Positions 1-10,172 are shown, counted from the first letter of the stretch. The stretch is 64,000 nt of DNA from Guptibacillus hwajinpoensis (GCF_020524165.1 NZ_JAIVKU010000004.1:1076276-1140275); one strand, 5' to 3'. The notes: generated by a model from the sequence alone, not told the origin. Numbers and translations are program-made.

Positions 1-372
1 TTGTTTTTTCAGCTCTTCATTATCCATTGAAATCTTACGTGCTTTTGCAAGTGAATCATTAATAATACGATCCGCATTTTTTTCTGCTTCTTTTACAATA
101 AGCTGAGATTCTTTTTTAGCATTTTGTCTAACTTCTTCTGCTGATTCTTGTGCAACTAAGATCGACTTGTTTAACGTTTCTTCCAGGTTAGAGAAATGTC
201 CTAGTCGTTCTTCTAATAGTTTCACTCTCTCATTCAGTTCTTTCTTTTCTCTGATCACTGTTTCATAATCTTTAATTACCTGATCGAGAAATTCATTGAC
301 TTCATCTTCATCATAACCGCGGAATCCGCGAGTAAACTCTTTGTTATGAATATCTAATGGTGTTAAAGGCAA
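1..372 (-). CDS. divIVA: DivIVA cell-division/polarity protein, 3' end missing
   Basis: Coiled-coil protein that binds curved membrane at poles and septa and recruits partners such as MinJ. The first 124 residues are visible and the gene runs off the left edge. The N-terminus MPLTPLDIHNKEFTRGFRGY has Phe17 and Arg18, the membrane-contact residues known in B. subtilis DivIVA, followed by heptad-rich coiled coil. The start is TTG at 370-372, chosen because GGAGGTG (379-385) lies 6 nt upstream and the protein then begins exactly like the family. It is the last visible gene of the ylm series, as in B. subtilis, where ileS follows. Confidence 0.95.
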   Translation of the reverse strand, partial: MPLTPLDIHNKEFTRGFRGYDEDEVNEFLDQVIKDYETVIREKKELNERVKLLEERLGHFSNLEETLNKSILVAQESAEEVRQNAKKESQLIVKEAEKNADRIINDSLAKARKISMDNEELKKQ

Positions 373-422
373 TTCAGCCACCTCCGATTTACTCTCTTTT
401 CATATACCCGGCTTAATCTTAT

Positions 423-429
423 TTCGACA
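423..429 (-). promoter_or_regulatory. possible Spo0A box upstream of divIVA
   Basis: The minus strand reads TGTCGAA, identical to the 0A-box core, about 50 nt before the divIVA start, and GGGTAT follows 16 nt further on. A seven-base match can occur by chance, so this is only a candidate. Confidence 0.25.
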
Positions 430-461
430 GCGATTTGGATATTCCTTCTATTTGTGACAAA

Positions 462-1235
462 CTATTTACGAATGTGATAGGTAATTCGCCATTTATCTCG
501 CTTCGTTTTTCCATCAATGGAGACGATTTTACTTCTACCTGAACCTCTAAGAGACAAGTAATCTCCCTCTTTCACTTCGGCTGAAGGTTGACTCACAATC
601 TTCCAGTTTAATTTCGCTCGATCATGTTCAATCATTGTACTTACTTTCCCTCTTGAAAGATTGTAAACTTCCGCTAGAACAGTATCTAATCTAAGACTTG
701 TTACTGTACCAGCCTGTTCGTCCCATTCTGCCTCAGGTAAATGTAAAAACTCAAGTGAAATTTCTACTGGAGAAAGAGAAGCCTTACCAGCTTGCGTAAG
801 GTTCAATTTCACGAAGTCTGCAATTTCCTTTGCTACAATAAGGTGAGCAACACTATCATTTATCATGATATCCCCAAATTTTTCACGTTTTATCCCTAGA
901 CCCATCATGGCTCCAAGTAAATCCGGGTGAGTCAATGATACGAACTTAGCTGGGTATGTAATTTCAAATGCTGTTATGTCGAAATCTTCACTTGAAGGCT
1001 CAAAGTAAGGTGGAACAAGAAGAGCCCTTTGACGTTCTGACCCTTCTACTCCCCCTGAGAAAAACACTCCCACATCAGGATGATTTCCTATGATTTGGTT
1101 CACCATATCCTGCTCTCTAGGATCTAGAAAATCGGTTAATCTGGGCGCATATCTTTCCTGAACCTCATCTTGCCATTGCAATACGCGATCAACAAATGTC
1201 CGTTCCTCAGGACGGTAATGCTCATAAATCGACAT
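462..1235 (-). CDS. ylmH: YlmH, S4-domain RNA-binding protein
   Basis: 257-residue protein with a C-terminal S4 RNA-binding fold from about residue 180 (RLDTVLAEVYNLSRGKVSTM). Family members associate with ribosomes or stalled 50S subunits. The N-terminal two thirds match the YlmH/photosystem II S4 type. Its ATG shares one base with the stop codon of ylmG (TAATG), so the two genes are probably translationally coupled. It sits between ylmG and divIVA as in other Bacillaceae. No terminator is visible before divIVA. Confidence 0.93.
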   Translation of the reverse strand: MSIYEHYRPEERTFVDRVLQWQDEVQERYAPRLTDFLDPREQDMVNQIIGNHPDVGVFFSGGVEGSERQRALLVPPYFEPSSEDFDITAFEITYPAKFVSLTHPDLLGAMMGLGIKREKFGDIMINDSVAHLIVAKEIADFVKLNLTQAGKASLSPVEISLEFLHLPEAEWDEQAGTVTSLRLDTVLAEVYNLSRGKVSTMIEHDRAKLNWKIVSQPSAEVKEGDYLSLRGSGRSKIVSIDGKTKRDKWRITYHIRK

Positions 1236-1498
1236 TAACTTACGAAACTAAAGAGAGCTGCAATTCCGTACTGAACGAATTGAAGCGCAAAAATCGCGAC
1301 AATCGGTGAAATATCAAGCATGCCACCGATTGGTGGAATGAAACGACGAAATGGTGCAAGGTACGGTTCTGCAATCGAAGCAATCATCTGGCCAATGGAA
1401 GATTCTCTTGCATTTGGGATCCACGACATAAAGATGTAGATAATGAGAATCCACGTATAAATTTGTACTGCTGAAATTAAGATTGAAGCTATGTTCAA
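1235..1498 (-). CDS. ylmG: YlmG, YggT-family membrane protein
   Basis: Small integral membrane protein with two hydrophobic helices separated by a short loop holding PYLAPFRRFIPP, the YggT-family signature. The family is linked to cell division and membrane organisation through its constant position beside sepF. I place the start at TTG 1498 (87 residues), because the GTG at 1507 directly abuts the AAAGGG ribosome site while the TTG has proper spacing and matches the length of B. subtilis YlmG. The stop overlaps ylmH. Confidence 0.88.
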   Translation of the reverse strand: MNIASILISAVQIYTWILIIYIFMSWIPNARESSIGQMIASIAEPYLAPFRRFIPPIGGMLDISPIVAIFALQFVQYGIAALFSFVS

Positions 1499-1517
1499 AC
1501 TTTTCACCCTTTCTTAC

Positions 1518-1949
1518 TTACTCGTCTTCATAAATTTCATCTGTGATGTTTCCTGAAATCTCAACGTTATCCGGTGTACATAAAAATGTTTCCGGACCGA
1601 GCTTTTGAATATCGCCACCAACAGCATAGACAGTTCCGCTTAAAAAGTCCACGATCCGTCTTGCCTGATCCTGCGGAATACGTTGCAAATTCATAACAAC
1701 GGACTTCCGATTTTTCACATGATCTGCAATATCCTGAGCTTCAGCATACACTCTAGGCTCTACTAGCACAACTCTTGAGTTCTTATGAACGCTTTGGAGA
1801 CTGACAACATTTTGCTTACTTTTGCGACTTGCCCTGGTCACTTCAGGTTCTTCTTCCTCCATATAGTCTTCGTGCTCCTGCTGCTCATCCAATTCTATGG
1901 TTTCATCATCAAGTTCAAAGAACTGTTTGAATTTTGTCTTAATACCCAA
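1518..1949 (-). CDS. sepF: SepF, FtsZ-bundling division protein
   Basis: Septum protein that anchors and bundles FtsZ under the membrane. The 143 residues show the family layout: an N-terminal amphipathic segment ([15 protein letters not shown]), an acidic linker rich in Glu from about 15 to 38, and a C-terminal SepF domain from about 57 ([20 protein letters not shown], then [12 protein letters not shown]). The start is TTG at 1947-1949, preceded by AGGAGGTG at 1957-1964. It is flanked by ylmE and ylmG as in B. subtilis. Confidence 0.95.
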   Translation of the reverse strand: MGIKTKFKQFFELDDETIELDEQQEHEDYMEEEEPEVTRASRKSKQNVVSLQSVHKNSRVVLVEPRVYAEAQDIADHVKNRKSVVMNLQRIPQDQARRIVDFLSGTVYAVGGDIQKLGPETFLCTPDNVEISGNITDEIYEDE

Positions 1950-1976
1950 TTCCCTGCACCTCCTGGAGAGCTTAAT

Positions 1977-2654
1977 TTATTTTTCATTACCGACAAGTGA
2001 CGAGCCAATCCGAACGTAGGTTGCGCCTTCTTCAACAGCAATTTCATAATCGTTCGACATCCCCATTGAAAGCTCCTTGCACGGAGCATGATGGAGTGAG
2101 AGCGTTTGAATCTGTTCTGCAAGCTCCCGAAGTTGTTTAAAGACAGCTCGAATTTCGTCTGGATTATTTGTATGGGGAGCCATCGTCATTAACCCTATTA
2201 CTTTAATCGAAGAAAACTCTTGTAGCGATTCAATAAAAGGAATGGTAGCATCTAGTGATAGACCATGTTTCGATTCTTCTCCAGACACGTTTACCTGTAC
2301 AAAACAGTTTATTTCTTTTTCGGCTCTCTTGTGTATTTCTTTAGCCAGAGAGCGACGATCAAGTGAGTGTATATAGTCTACGAAAGGAAGGACTTCTTTT
2401 ACTTTACGAGATTGTAGTGTTCCAATAAAGTGCCAGGAAGGCGTAGATCCAAAGACTTCTACTTTCTTTAAAAGCCCTTCATCTCGACTTTCCCCAAGAT
2501 GTGTTAACCCTGCATCAAGCGCTTCCTTTGTACGCTCTACGCTCACGTATTTTGTCACAGCTACCACATTTATACGTTCAGGATCGCGGCCAGACCTCTC
2601 CGCTGCTTCATTTATTTGTTTTTTTATTGTAGCTAGACTTTCCCTTACATTCAC
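1977..2654 (-). CDS. ylmE: YlmE, YggS/PLPBP-family PLP homeostasis protein
   Basis: 225-residue TIM-barrel protein of the YggS/PROSC family, which binds pyridoxal phosphate without a known catalytic reaction and affects vitamin B6 and amino-acid balance. The PLP-lysine motif is in VVAVTKYVS near residue 35, and the family end motif [20 protein letters not shown] is present near the C-terminus. It starts with GTG after a GGGGAGG site. Only 7 bp separate it from ylmD, so it belongs to the same operon. Confidence 0.94.
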   Translation of the reverse strand: MNVRESLATIKKQINEAAERSGRDPERINVVAVTKYVSVERTKEALDAGLTHLGESRDEGLLKKVEVFGSTPSWHFIGTLQSRKVKEVLPFVDYIHSLDRRSLAKEIHKRAEKEINCFVQVNVSGEESKHGLSLDATIPFIESLQEFSSIKVIGLMTMAPHTNNPDEIRAVFKQLRELAEQIQTLSLHHAPCKELSMGMSNDYEIAVEEGATYVRIGSSLVGNEK

Positions 2655-2661
2655 GTTAATG

Positions 2662-3489
2662 CTATACCTCCCCGAGTCCTATGTATGCCATCATTCTTCC
2701 TGTTTTCCCTTCTTCTCTTCGGTGAGAGAAAAACAGATTGCTACAACTTGTGCAGTAATTACTAATAGATAGATGACTCGTTTGAACACCAGCTTTAAGG
2801 AGTAATTCCCGATTAACTGATTTTAAATCAAGCTGATATTTCCCATTAGACGTCTGTTCGAACAGTGAGTCTGTATTTAAGCGTAACGCTTTAACATGAT
2901 TGATCACGCCATCATTCACTTCGTAACAGCATTTCCCAATCGATGGCCCAATTACTGCAAAAATATCCTCTGGCTTTATGCCATCTTGCTTCCATGCTTC
3001 CATCATCTCTCCAGCAATATTCTTCGTCGTTCCTTTCCAACCTGCGTGGGCAAGTCCAACGCGATTCGCCTTTGGAGCATAAAAATATAATGGAACGCAG
3101 TCGGCATAAAGAGCCGTTAGAAGAATATCCCGATCATCAGTATATAGTCCGTCAACATCTGGAACCGCATCGAGATGATCTGTTGCTCCCCGTCCTTTAT
3201 CCTTTGAAGTTATTTTAACAAGTGCCGCACCATGTATTTGTTCTCCTACGACCCACTTGCTTAGTGGTTGTCCAATATCGTTAGCAAGTCTCTGTCGATT
3301 TGCCAGCACATCTTTTGCATCATCAGGTACGTGAAATCCGAGATTCAAGCTAGAAAACGGAGTCTGGCTAACTCCGTTTCTGCGAGTCGAAAAACCAGCA
3401 ATCGGTTGATCTTTCCGCTCAGCTTGACCTGGAAATTTCAGTTCCAGTGAAGTTTCCTTCATTGTTGCTTGAAATGGTTCTTTCGCCAC
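2662..3489 (-). CDS. ylmD: YlmD, LACC1/YfiH-family purine nucleoside-acting enzyme
   Basis: 275-residue member of the multicopper-like YfiH/LACC1 family. Characterised members phosphorolyse or deaminate purine nucleosides or act on peptidoglycan-linked substrates. The zinc ligands lie in [10 protein letters not shown] (around residue 150) and [12 protein letters not shown] (around 190), and SNYCTSC is near the C-terminus. The GTG start follows AAAGGGGTG. A neighbour of ylmE and sepF in the conserved order. Confidence 0.92.
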   Translation of the reverse strand: MAKEPFQATMKETSLELKFPGQAERKDQPIAGFSTRRNGVSQTPFSSLNLGFHVPDDAKDVLANRQRLANDIGQPLSKWVVGEQIHGAALVKITSKDKGRGATDHLDAVPDVDGLYTDDRDILLTALYADCVPLYFYAPKANRVGLAHAGWKGTTKNIAGEMMEAWKQDGIKPEDIFAVIGPSIGKCCYEVNDGVINHVKALRLNTDSLFEQTSNGKYQLDLKSVNRELLLKAGVQTSHLSISNYCTSCSNLFFSHRREEGKTGRMMAYIGLGEV

Positions 3490-3582
3490 AGTTGCACCCC
3501 TTTATACCATGATACAGTTTATACCTTATTTTATCATAATATGTTGGTGCTAAGGGATATAGATTGTTACATCTTTCTTACC

Positions 3583-3852
3583 TTACGATTCTTTCTGAAA
3601 CGATTCGCCATCAGCCGTATCGTGATGTCGTACTAAAATCACATCCGAACCAATTTTTACAATGTTTCGCCAGGGAATAACGACATCGCTTTCTCTCGCA
3701 AATAACCCCATCATCTTTCCCGCTCCCGGAATCACAATCGCTTCTATTTTACCAGTAGTTAAATTAATTTCCAGATCAGCGATGTGACCAAGTTTTCGTC
3801 CATTTGATACGTTCACAACATCTTTAACCTGAAATTCAGAAATTTTTATCAT
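3583..3852 (-). CDS. ylmC: YlmC/YmxH-family PRC-barrel protein
   Basis: 89-residue protein made of a single PRC-barrel domain (KDVVNVSNGRKLGHIADLEI). Family members in spore formers sit beside sigG and are of unknown role. I start it at the ATG ending at 3852 because AAAGGTGGG precedes it by a normal distance; a longer reading frame upstream lacks a ribosome site. It follows sigG by 70 bp and is on the same strand. ylmA, found here in B. subtilis, is absent. Confidence 0.9.
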   Translation of the reverse strand: MIKISEFQVKDVVNVSNGRKLGHIADLEINLTTGKIEAIVIPGAGKMMGLFARESDVVIPWRNIVKIGSDVILVRHHDTADGESFQKES

Positions 3853-3922
3853 GACGCACCCACCTTTCAACTCATTATATGAAATGCAGGCAAAAGAAAA
3901 GACCTGTTTCTCAGGTCTCATT

Positions 3923-4702
3923 CTAACTTTGAATATTTTTATTCATTTGATGGATTGCTGCCTTTTCAAGTCGAGATACTTGAGCTTGCGATATCCCAAT
4001 TTCATCTGCTACTTCCATTTGGGTTTTTCCCTGGAAAAAGCGCATTTGTAAAATCATATTTTCCCGCTGATTCAATCGAGTCATCGCTTCTTTAAGCGCA
4101 ATATCTTCCAGCCACTGGATATCCTTTTGCTTGTCATCACTAATTTGATCCATTACAAAGATTGGATCACCGCCATCATTATAGATGGGTTCAAATAATG
4201 AAACTGGATCTTGAATAGCGTCAAGGGCAAAGACCACTTCTTCTTTTGTTACCCCGAGCTCTTTTGCAATTTCGGTAGGATTCGGTTCTTTCGAGTTCTT
4301 CGTCATTAATTTATCTCTAATCTGGAGAGACTTATAGGCGATATCTCGTAATGATCGCGAGACCCGAATCGGGTTATTATCACGAAGATACCGACGAATT
4401 TCACCGATGATCATCGGCACTGCATAAGTAGAGAATTTCACGTTTTGCCCTAAATCAAAGTTATCTATGGATTTCATCAGGCCAATGCACCCTACCTGAA
4501 AGAGATCATCCACATATTCTCCTCGATTATTGAATCGCTGGATCACGCTTAGAACTAGCCTTAAATTTCCGTTAACTAATTCTTCACGTGCTGAGATATC
4601 CCCTTCCTGCATCTGCTTAAAAAGCACTCTCATCTTCTCATTTTTAAGCACAGGAAGTTTGGAGGTATCTACTCCACAAATCTCGACTTTATTTCGTGTC
4701 AA
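3923..4702 (-). CDS. sigG: RNA polymerase sigma factor SigG (late forespore)
   Basis: 259-residue sigma-70-type factor controlling late forespore genes. Region 2 holds NRGEYVDDLFQVGCIGLMKS and FSTYAVPMIIGEIRRYLRD, and region 4 ends with the helix-turn-helix MEVADEIGISQAQVSRLEKA. The opening MTRNKVEICGVDTSKLPVL is nearly identical to B. subtilis SigG. It begins with TTG at 4700-4702 after a GAGGAGGG site. A forespore-type promoter lies in the gap after sigE, so it can be expressed separately from spoIIGA-sigE. Confidence 0.98.
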   Translation of the reverse strand: MTRNKVEICGVDTSKLPVLKNEKMRVLFKQMQEGDISAREELVNGNLRLVLSVIQRFNNRGEYVDDLFQVGCIGLMKSIDNFDLGQNVKFSTYAVPMIIGEIRRYLRDNNPIRVSRSLRDIAYKSLQIRDKLMTKNSKEPNPTEIAKELGVTKEEVVFALDAIQDPVSLFEPIYNDGGDPIFVMDQISDDKQKDIQWLEDIALKEAMTRLNQRENMILQMRFFQGKTQMEVADEIGISQAQVSRLEKAAIHQMNKNIQS

Positions 4703-4738
4703 CTCATTCCCTCCTCATCGGAGATGCTGTCAAAGTAA

Positions 4739-4766
4739 AGTATCTCCGCGAGTGGGAATTTTATGC
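4739..4766 (-). promoter_or_regulatory. forespore (SigF/SigG-type) promoter of sigG
   Basis: On the minus strand GCATA (-35, 4762-4766) and GGAGATACT (-10, 4739-4747) are separated by 14 nt. The -10 agrees fully with the SigF pattern GGNNANANT and the -35 with GYATA. It lies 36 nt before the sigG start, where B. subtilis also carries a SigF/SigG promoter. Confidence 0.75.
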
Positions 4767-4785
4767 ATCTATTCTCTCAACATGC

Positions 4786-5505
4786 TTAGACCATTTTATT
4801 AAACTCTTTTCGAAGTCGCTTAATGATGCGCTTTTCGAGCCTAGAAATATAAGATTGAGAAATGCCAAGAAGGTCAGCTACATCTTTTTGCGTTTTCTCT
4901 TCCTCCCCGGCTAGACCAAACCTAAGTTCCATGATTTGTTTTTCTCTTGGATTAAGCGCTTCTAACGCTTTGACAAGGAGGCGCCGATCTACTCGCGCTT
5001 CAATCCCTCTCGTAATAATATCTTCATCCGTTCCTAGAACGTCAGATAGAAGCAATTCATTTCCATCCCAATCCACATTCAACGGCTCATCAAACGAGAC
5101 TTCAGACCGAATTTTGTTGTTTCGTCTTAGAAACATTAAAATTTCATTCTCAATGCACCTTGACGCATAGGTGGCAAGCTTAATCTTTTTCTCAGGGTTA
5201 AATGTATTAACGGCTTTAATTAAGCCAATTGTCCCTATACTAATTAAATCTTCGATGTTGATTCCTGTGTTTTCAAACTTTCGTGCGATATACACAACCA
5301 GACGAAGATTCCGTTCAATTAAAATCGATCTTGCAGCTTTATCTCCTTTTGGTAATTGGATTAATAAATGTGCTTCTTCATCTTTCGATAGAGGAGGAGG
5401 TAGTGCTTCGCTTCCTCCTATGTAGTAAATTTCATCAGGTTTAATCCCTAGTTTCATTAGAATCCGCTGCCACCAGAGAACAACCTTAATTCTGAATTTC
5501 CCCAT
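4786..5505 (-). CDS. sigE: RNA polymerase sigma factor SigE precursor (early mother cell)
   Basis: 239-residue pro-SigE. The first 27-29 residues form the membrane-binding pro-sequence, an amphipathic basic stretch ([20 protein letters not shown]) followed by [15 protein letters not shown], the cleavage area used by SpoIIGA. Sigma regions 2 and 4 are complete ([40 protein letters not shown]). The ATG is preceded by AAGGAGGAG. It follows spoIIGA by 34 bp, the standard spoIIG operon. Confidence 0.98.
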   Translation of the reverse strand: MGKFRIKVVLWWQRILMKLGIKPDEIYYIGGSEALPPPLSKDEEAHLLIQLPKGDKAARSILIERNLRLVVYIARKFENTGINIEDLISIGTIGLIKAVNTFNPEKKIKLATYASRCIENEILMFLRRNNKIRSEVSFDEPLNVDWDGNELLLSDVLGTDEDIITRGIEARVDRRLLVKALEALNPREKQIMELRFGLAGEEEKTQKDVADLLGISQSYISRLEKRIIKRLRKEFNKMV

Positions 5506-5539
5506 CCAAAACTCCTCCTTGATCGTCTTATAGTGATTT

Positions 5540-6457
5540 CTATGACGCAGTCGCCTTATGTCCTGTCAGCATTTTCGGATGAAGTATACACGTATAATCT
5601 TTTTCCCCAGAAATGGTATGAAAGCTTAGCCCAACAAGAACTTTTTTTATTGTGAATGACCGACCTTCTAATGAGATCATCACTTCATCCGGCTTTACAG
5701 CACACAAGAATTGGTGATCTTGTCCGACTGCTCGAAACGGAACGATCCGTAGCCTGTGTTCCCAACGTTCCCCCTCTCCCTCTTCTTGAAATTCAGTAAT
5801 GTTTTTTGCTTTTTTAATGAATGCAGGTGAAAAATTTGATTCATGAACGGTCATGTCAAGAATCATCACCGGAGAGCCGCTTAATGGATCCTGCAGCTGA
5901 TTGCCACTATCAATGAGACCCGTAGCTGATATATTCACCTCATCAATTCGAATGGTAACGTTTGCTAATTGATCAAAATGAATGCGTGCCGTTTCAAGGT
6001 TCTCAACTCTTTTCTTCGAAAAAAGCCAAACAAGCGGGAATCCTATCAGGACAAATGACCAGCTCACCGGATCTCCAAATCCCGTGCTCTTTGTCGCAAT
6101 CGCACCATTAACGACCGTCATGTCCTGCTGAAAAAAGTAATGTGCTCCCATCATTCCCCCACCGATCATAAATGTCACAAAATAAAAGAGCAGCCAGCAC
6201 TGAAAGAAACTACGAAATCGAGTAAATCCAAACGTCATGTATACGATCAAGACAGAGTAAAGCAATTTCATCAATGGCTGTGTCATAAAGCTTAAAGACG
6301 GAACAAAAAGAAAAAGAACGTAAAAAGAAGCAACCAATGCACCTGTCGCAAGTCTTCTTTTCTTAACACTTTTTTTTAGCAGTATCCCAGTTAGCGCGAG
6401 TAGCAAGTAATCAAAACAAAAATTCAAAAGCCAAATCACATCAAGGTATACTGCCAC
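5540..6457 (-). CDS. spoIIGA: SpoIIGA, sporulation aspartic protease processing pro-SigE
   Basis: 305-residue membrane protease that cleaves pro-SigE after a signal from the forespore (SpoIIR). The N-terminal half is strongly hydrophobic with about five membrane helices. The cytoplasmic half carries the aspartic-protease motif in [17 protein letters not shown] near residue 180. It starts with GTG after GGGGGGAGG. The gene opens the spoIIGA-sigE operon. Confidence 0.96.
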   Translation of the reverse strand: MAVYLDVIWLLNFCFDYLLLALTGILLKKSVKKRRLATGALVASFYVLFLFVPSLSFMTQPLMKLLYSVLIVYMTFGFTRFRSFFQCWLLFYFVTFMIGGGMMGAHYFFQQDMTVVNGAIATKSTGFGDPVSWSFVLIGFPLVWLFSKKRVENLETARIHFDQLANVTIRIDEVNISATGLIDSGNQLQDPLSGSPVMILDMTVHESNFSPAFIKKAKNITEFQEEGEGERWEHRLRIVPFRAVGQDHQFLCAVKPDEVMISLEGRSFTIKKVLVGLSFHTISGEKDYTCILHPKMLTGHKATAS

Positions 6458-6489
6458 AGAGTGCCTCCCCCCTTGCGATTTTGATACTA

Positions 6490-6522
6490 AGTATAGACTA
6501 ATTTGACAGATAAACCTGTCAG
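6490..6522 (-). promoter_or_regulatory. spoIIG promoter with long spacer and Spo0A box
   Basis: The minus strand has CTGACA (6517-6522) and TATACT (6490-6495) separated by 21 nt, matching the unusual long spacing of the B. subtilis spoIIG promoter that depends on Spo0A. Inside the spacer TCTGTCAAA (6502-6510) fits the 0A box. TGACAG and CTGTCA also form an inverted repeat across the same stretch. Confidence 0.7.
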
Positions 6523-6593
6523 ATTGTGCCGGTTAGGGTGAGGTTATTTTGGATAATTATCACTAGTTTTGTCAGCCATCATCTCGCTCTTAA

Positions 6594-6627
6594 AACTAGA
6601 AAAAGTCGTCCTTTTCAGGACGACTTT
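6594..6627 (-). terminator. terminator of the hom-thrC-thrB operon
   Basis: An 11-bp perfect stem AAAGTCGTCCT/AGGACGACTTT (6602-6627) with a 4-nt loop is followed on the minus strand by TTTTTCT. It begins 3 bp after the thrB stop codon and separates threonine synthesis from spoIIG. Confidence 0.92.
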
Positions 6628-6629
6628 GA

Positions 6630-7565
6630 TTAGATCGATTGATTTTCATAAGCTCCAACAGTTACTTCGACCCCAGAAGACGTTGGATGGAGCACCTCAC
6701 ATTGATACGTTGGAAAATGTTTTGCTAACGTTTGTTGAAGATACTCTGAAGAGCCACTTGGAGCAAAGACAATGAGTGTAGGTCCAGCTCCACTTAACGC
6801 AGCACCATATCCTCCATGACTGATAGCCATTTCATGGACTTGTTCAAGGTCCGGTACAAGGTGCTTTCGGTATGGCTGATGAAAAAGATCATGCGCCATT
6901 AATTTACCAGCTAACTTCCAATCGTTTTGGAGGGCTGCTCCAACAAAAAGATTGGCAATGCTACTCGCTTCCACAGCTTCTTCATAAGGTAGCATATTCG
7001 GAAGCACCGAGCGAGAATCCGTCGTTTTCAACTTATGGTTTGGAATTAAGGCGATCATTTCTAAATCCATTACCTTATGTGAGATCGTCTCTAAACCCTC
7101 TTGCCCTGTAGCAATGACTAAACCACCATAAAGAGAGGCAGCAACATTATCGGCATGACCTTCAAAAACTGTTGCAATTTGAACTTTCTCTTCAAGAGTA
7201 AGTCGGAGGTCCATTGCATAATTTGCTATTTCTACAGCGGCTACAATGGCTGCAGCACTACTACCAAGACCTCTTTCCAAAGGTAATTCGCTCCTCATCG
7301 TGACAGCGTGAGGCATCGGTTCTTTACCTTTTCCATACTTTCGTTCAATTTCTTCAATCGTTTGATAAATCATGTTTTCTTTTCCAGATGGAAAGCGATC
7401 ATCAAAATCAATATAGTGAAAAGACCATTCTGACGAAGGTTCAATTTTTACGTATAAATGGCGGTCAATCGCTAGACCAATGGAATCAAACCCTGGTCCA
7501 AGGTTTGACGTACTTCCTGGAACTTTCAAGTATAAACATTCGTCTATGATCAATGGCTGACACAT
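6630..7565 (-). CDS. thrB: homoserine kinase
   Basis: GHMP-family kinase that phosphorylates homoserine in threonine synthesis. [20 protein letters not shown] is at residues 14-33, the ATP loop [15 protein letters not shown] is near residue 95, and [17 protein letters not shown] is the C-terminal motif. The ATG at 7563-7565 overlaps the end of thrC by 16 bp; its ribosome site is very close, so a TTG 12 nt further in ([11 protein letters not shown]) is a possible alternative start. Last gene of the operon. Confidence 0.95.
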   Translation of the reverse strand: MCQPLIIDECLYLKVPGSTSNLGPGFDSIGLAIDRHLYVKIEPSSEWSFHYIDFDDRFPSGKENMIYQTIEEIERKYGKGKEPMPHAVTMRSELPLERGLGSSAAAIVAAVEIANYAMDLRLTLEEKVQIATVFEGHADNVAASLYGGLVIATGQEGLETISHKVMDLEMIALIPNHKLKTTDSRSVLPNMLPYEEAVEASSIANLFVGAALQNDWKLAGKLMAHDLFHQPYRKHLVPDLEQVHEMAISHGGYGAALSGAGPTLIVFAPSGSSEYLQQTLAKHFPTYQCEVLHPTSSGVEVTVGAYENQSI

Positions 7566-8605
7566 CCCTTAAGTTCTTCAAGAAACGCTGTTTTATTTGC
7601 TGCGACTACACGTGGTTTTGCAACCACATTGTCCATCGCCGTTGCAGGGTCTTTCAATCCATTACCAGTTAAAACAGCAACAACTTTTGCACCTTTCTTA
7701 ATTTCACCTGTTGCCACTTGCTTCATCACGCCTGCAACGGAAGCACATGAAGCTGGTTCTGCGAAGACGCCTTCTTTTTTTGCAAGTTCTTGATAGGCAG
7801 AGAGAATTTCTTCATCCGTGACGCTATCGATCTTCCCCTTCGATTCAATAACAGCCTCTTCAGCCAAGTGCCAGCTAGCGGGATTTCCGATACGGATCGC
7901 CGTAGCAATCGTTTCTGGATTCGGAATAATTTTCTTTTGCACAATTGCCGCAGATCCTTCCGCTTCAAATCCACGCATTTGCGGGCGCCTTTCTTCTGAA
8001 ACATATTCTTTAAATCCTTTCCAATAAGCAGAAATGTTACCGGCATTCCCCACAGGAATCGCGAGCACATCAGGAGCCTCACCGAGCTGGTCACATACTT
8101 CAAAAGCTGCTGTTTTTTGTCCTTCTAAACGATAAGGATTAACAGAATTTACGAGCGCAATAGGCTCTGTTTCAGCTATATCGCGAACCATTTTTAAGGC
8201 TTCATCGAAATTTCCATCAATCTCAAATATCTCTGCGCCATAGATCATAGCCTGAGCTAGCTTTCCAAGCGCTACTTTCCCTTTTGGAATAACGATGATA
8301 CAACGCAAGCCTGCTCTTGCGCCGTATGCTGCCGCCGCTGCCGCGGTATTACCAGTTGAGGCACAAATGATGGCATCGCTACCTTCCTCTTTCGCTTTAG
8401 CAACAGCCATAACCATACCACGGTCTTTAAAGGATCCAGTTGGGTTCGCCCCTTCAATTTTGACGTAAAGTGAAATGCCCAGTTCGTCTGACAGCTGATC
8501 AAGCTTTAACAGAGGGGTATTCCCTTCGTTTAAAGTGAGTTGCGGCGTTTCCTTAGTCAGAGGTAAATACTCTTTATAATGCTTAATTAGTCCGTTCCAG
8601 CTCAT
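7550..8605 (-). CDS. thrC: threonine synthase
   Basis: 351-residue PLP enzyme converting O-phosphohomoserine to threonine. The PLP lysine lies in [15 protein letters not shown] near residue 60, the phosphate-binding glycine loop in [16 protein letters not shown], and an asparagine-containing [13 protein letters not shown] precedes. It is the short Gram-positive type. The ATG shares one base with the hom stop (TAATG), so translation is coupled. Confidence 0.97.
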   Translation of the reverse strand: MSWNGLIKHYKEYLPLTKETPQLTLNEGNTPLLKLDQLSDELGISLYVKIEGANPTGSFKDRGMVMAVAKAKEEGSDAIICASTGNTAAAAAAYGARAGLRCIIVIPKGKVALGKLAQAMIYGAEIFEIDGNFDEALKMVRDIAETEPIALVNSVNPYRLEGQKTAAFEVCDQLGEAPDVLAIPVGNAGNISAYWKGFKEYVSEERRPQMRGFEAEGSAAIVQKKIIPNPETIATAIRIGNPASWHLAEEAVIESKGKIDSVTDEEILSAYQELAKKEGVFAEPASCASVAGVMKQVATGEIKKGAKVVAVLTGNGLKDPATAMDNVVAKPRVVAANKTAFLEELKGCVSH

Positions 8606-9897
8606 TACATCCCCTCCACACGATAGCGACTCTTCACTTCTACAACAACATCAAGATCTCTTAATCGATTATGAACATCTTCAAATGCTCTTTGATTTGT
8701 TTCATGGGTGATGATTACAAGCTCAGCTGTTCCTTTATTGACTACAGGTTCCTGAATCAACTTTTCTAAACTTAGTCCGCGATCCTGGAAGAGGTGAGAA
8801 ATTTTAGAGAAAGCACCCGGTTCATCTTTAACAATTAAGCGAATAAAATGTTTACTTTTGATCTGCTCGTCTTCTTTAAGCTTGCGATCATGTTGAGGAA
8901 GGATCACACTTTTTCCATTCACACCTAGTCTCATATTTTTAATAACTGCAACGAGATCCGATACAACCGCCGTTGCAGTTGGTAATTGTCCAGCCCCCGG
9001 ACCATAGAACATCGTTTCACCAACCGCTTCACCGTAGACATAAACTGCATTATATTCATCGTTTACGGAAGCTAAGGGGTGCCTTGAAGGAAGCAACGTT
9101 GGTTGTACGGATAACTCGATGGAACCATCTGTTGAACTAGCAATTCCTAATAGTTTAATGGTGTAACCTAATTTCTTACTGTACGCAATATCATCTTCAT
9201 CTACGCGAGTGATGCCTTCTACCTTGACATCATCTAAGCCGACTTTCATTGAAAATCCGAGCGTTCCTAGAATGACCATTTTCCTGGCCGCATCTAGCCC
9301 CTCTACATCTGCCGTAGGATCTGCTTCAGCAAAGCCTAGATCCTGCGCTTCTTTCAACACGCTCTCGTATGGGACATTGTTTTTTGTCATCTTGGTTAAG
9401 ATGTAGTTTGTTGTTCCATTCACAATTCCCATTAGTTTTGTAATACGGTCAGAGGATAACCCTTCTACTAAACTTCTAAGAATCGGAATTCCGCCTGCTA
9501 CACTAGCTTCATAGAAAAGATCACTTTCATTTTCTACTGCGGCACTTAGTAATTCTCTTCCGTGAATGGCCATTAAATCTTTATTTGCAGTGACAACGTG
9601 TTTGTGATTTTGTAGGGAAGCAAGAATGAATTCTTTCGCTTGATCAATTCCACCAATCACTTCAATCACAACATCAACTTCAGGATTATTGATGACTTCT
9701 TCTGGATCCAGTGTTAGTACACTGTCATCCAAATCGACGCTTCTTTCTTTATCCATATCCCTTACCAGGACTTTGGCTACTTTTACCTGACAGCCCACTC
9801 GCTGTTGCAATTCCTTTTGATGGGAGTCAATCATATGTACCACACCACTACCAACAGTTCCTAATCCTAATAATCCAACTGATACGCAATCCTTCAT
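8605..9897 (-). CDS. hom: homoserine dehydrogenase with ACT domain
   Basis: 430-residue enzyme reducing aspartate semialdehyde to homoserine. The nucleotide-binding motif [13 protein letters not shown] begins at residue 8, the catalytic region includes [11 protein letters not shown] and [16 protein letters not shown], and residues about 355-430 form an ACT domain expected to sense threonine. The ATG follows AAAGGAGTGGAG. It is the first gene of hom-thrC-thrB, an operon not found at this position in B. subtilis. Confidence 0.97.
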   Translation of the reverse strand: MKDCVSVGLLGLGTVGSGVVHMIDSHQKELQQRVGCQVKVAKVLVRDMDKERSVDLDDSVLTLDPEEVINNPEVDVVIEVIGGIDQAKEFILASLQNHKHVVTANKDLMAIHGRELLSAAVENESDLFYEASVAGGIPILRSLVEGLSSDRITKLMGIVNGTTNYILTKMTKNNVPYESVLKEAQDLGFAEADPTADVEGLDAARKMVILGTLGFSMKVGLDDVKVEGITRVDEDDIAYSKKLGYTIKLLGIASSTDGSIELSVQPTLLPSRHPLASVNDEYNAVYVYGEAVGETMFYGPGAGQLPTATAVVSDLVAVIKNMRLGVNGKSVILPQHDRKLKEDEQIKSKHFIRLIVKDEPGAFSKISHLFQDRGLSLEKLIQEPVVNKGTAELVIITHETNQRAFEDVHNRLRDLDVVVEVKSRYRVEGM

Positions 9898-9914
9898 ATT
9901 CTCTCCACTCCTTT

Positions 9915-9933
9915 TGTCCTTCTGGTGAGGACA
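9915..9933 (-). promoter_or_regulatory. small hairpin next to the hom ribosome site
   Basis: TGTCCT and AGGACA form a 6-bp inverted repeat with a 7-nt loop immediately upstream of the AAAGGAG site of hom. It may affect translation, but no known leader or attenuator class is recognised. Confidence 0.3.
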
Positions 9934-9953
9934 CTTGTTTTTATATAATGGAC

Positions 9954-9982
9954 ATTATACGTGTGATTGCCCATGAACACAA
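9954..9982 (-). promoter_or_regulatory. probable hom promoter
   Basis: A perfect TATAAT (9954-9959) is preceded at 17 nt by TTGTGT (9977-9982), a weak -35. It lies between the ftsZ terminator and hom, where the operon needs a promoter. Confidence 0.45.
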
Positions 9983-10135
9983 CACCATTTTCAGAAAAAA
10001 TATAATTTTATCTATGTTAACAAAAGTGAGAAGAAGAAAGCAACTGTCTATTTCTTATCGTAGACGCTAGGATTCGGATCCTATGCTTTTGAAGAAATCA
10101 AAGGGTGTTTATGAAAGAAAAAACTAAATCGCTCC

Positions 10136-10165
10136 AAAAAAAAACCAGCTCTAAAAGAGCTGGTT
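10136..10165 (-). terminator. ftsZ terminator
   Basis: AACCAGCTC/GAGCTGGTT, a 9-bp stem with a 5-nt loop, is followed on the minus strand by nine or more T residues. It starts 7 bp after the ftsZ stop codon. Confidence 0.93.
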
Positions 10166-10172
10166 TTCATAA

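Noticed and set aside
373..461. SigB promoter for divIVA
   Set aside because: GGGTAT is present but the -35 GTTTAA is poor, and the GTCGAA match overlaps the possible 0A box.
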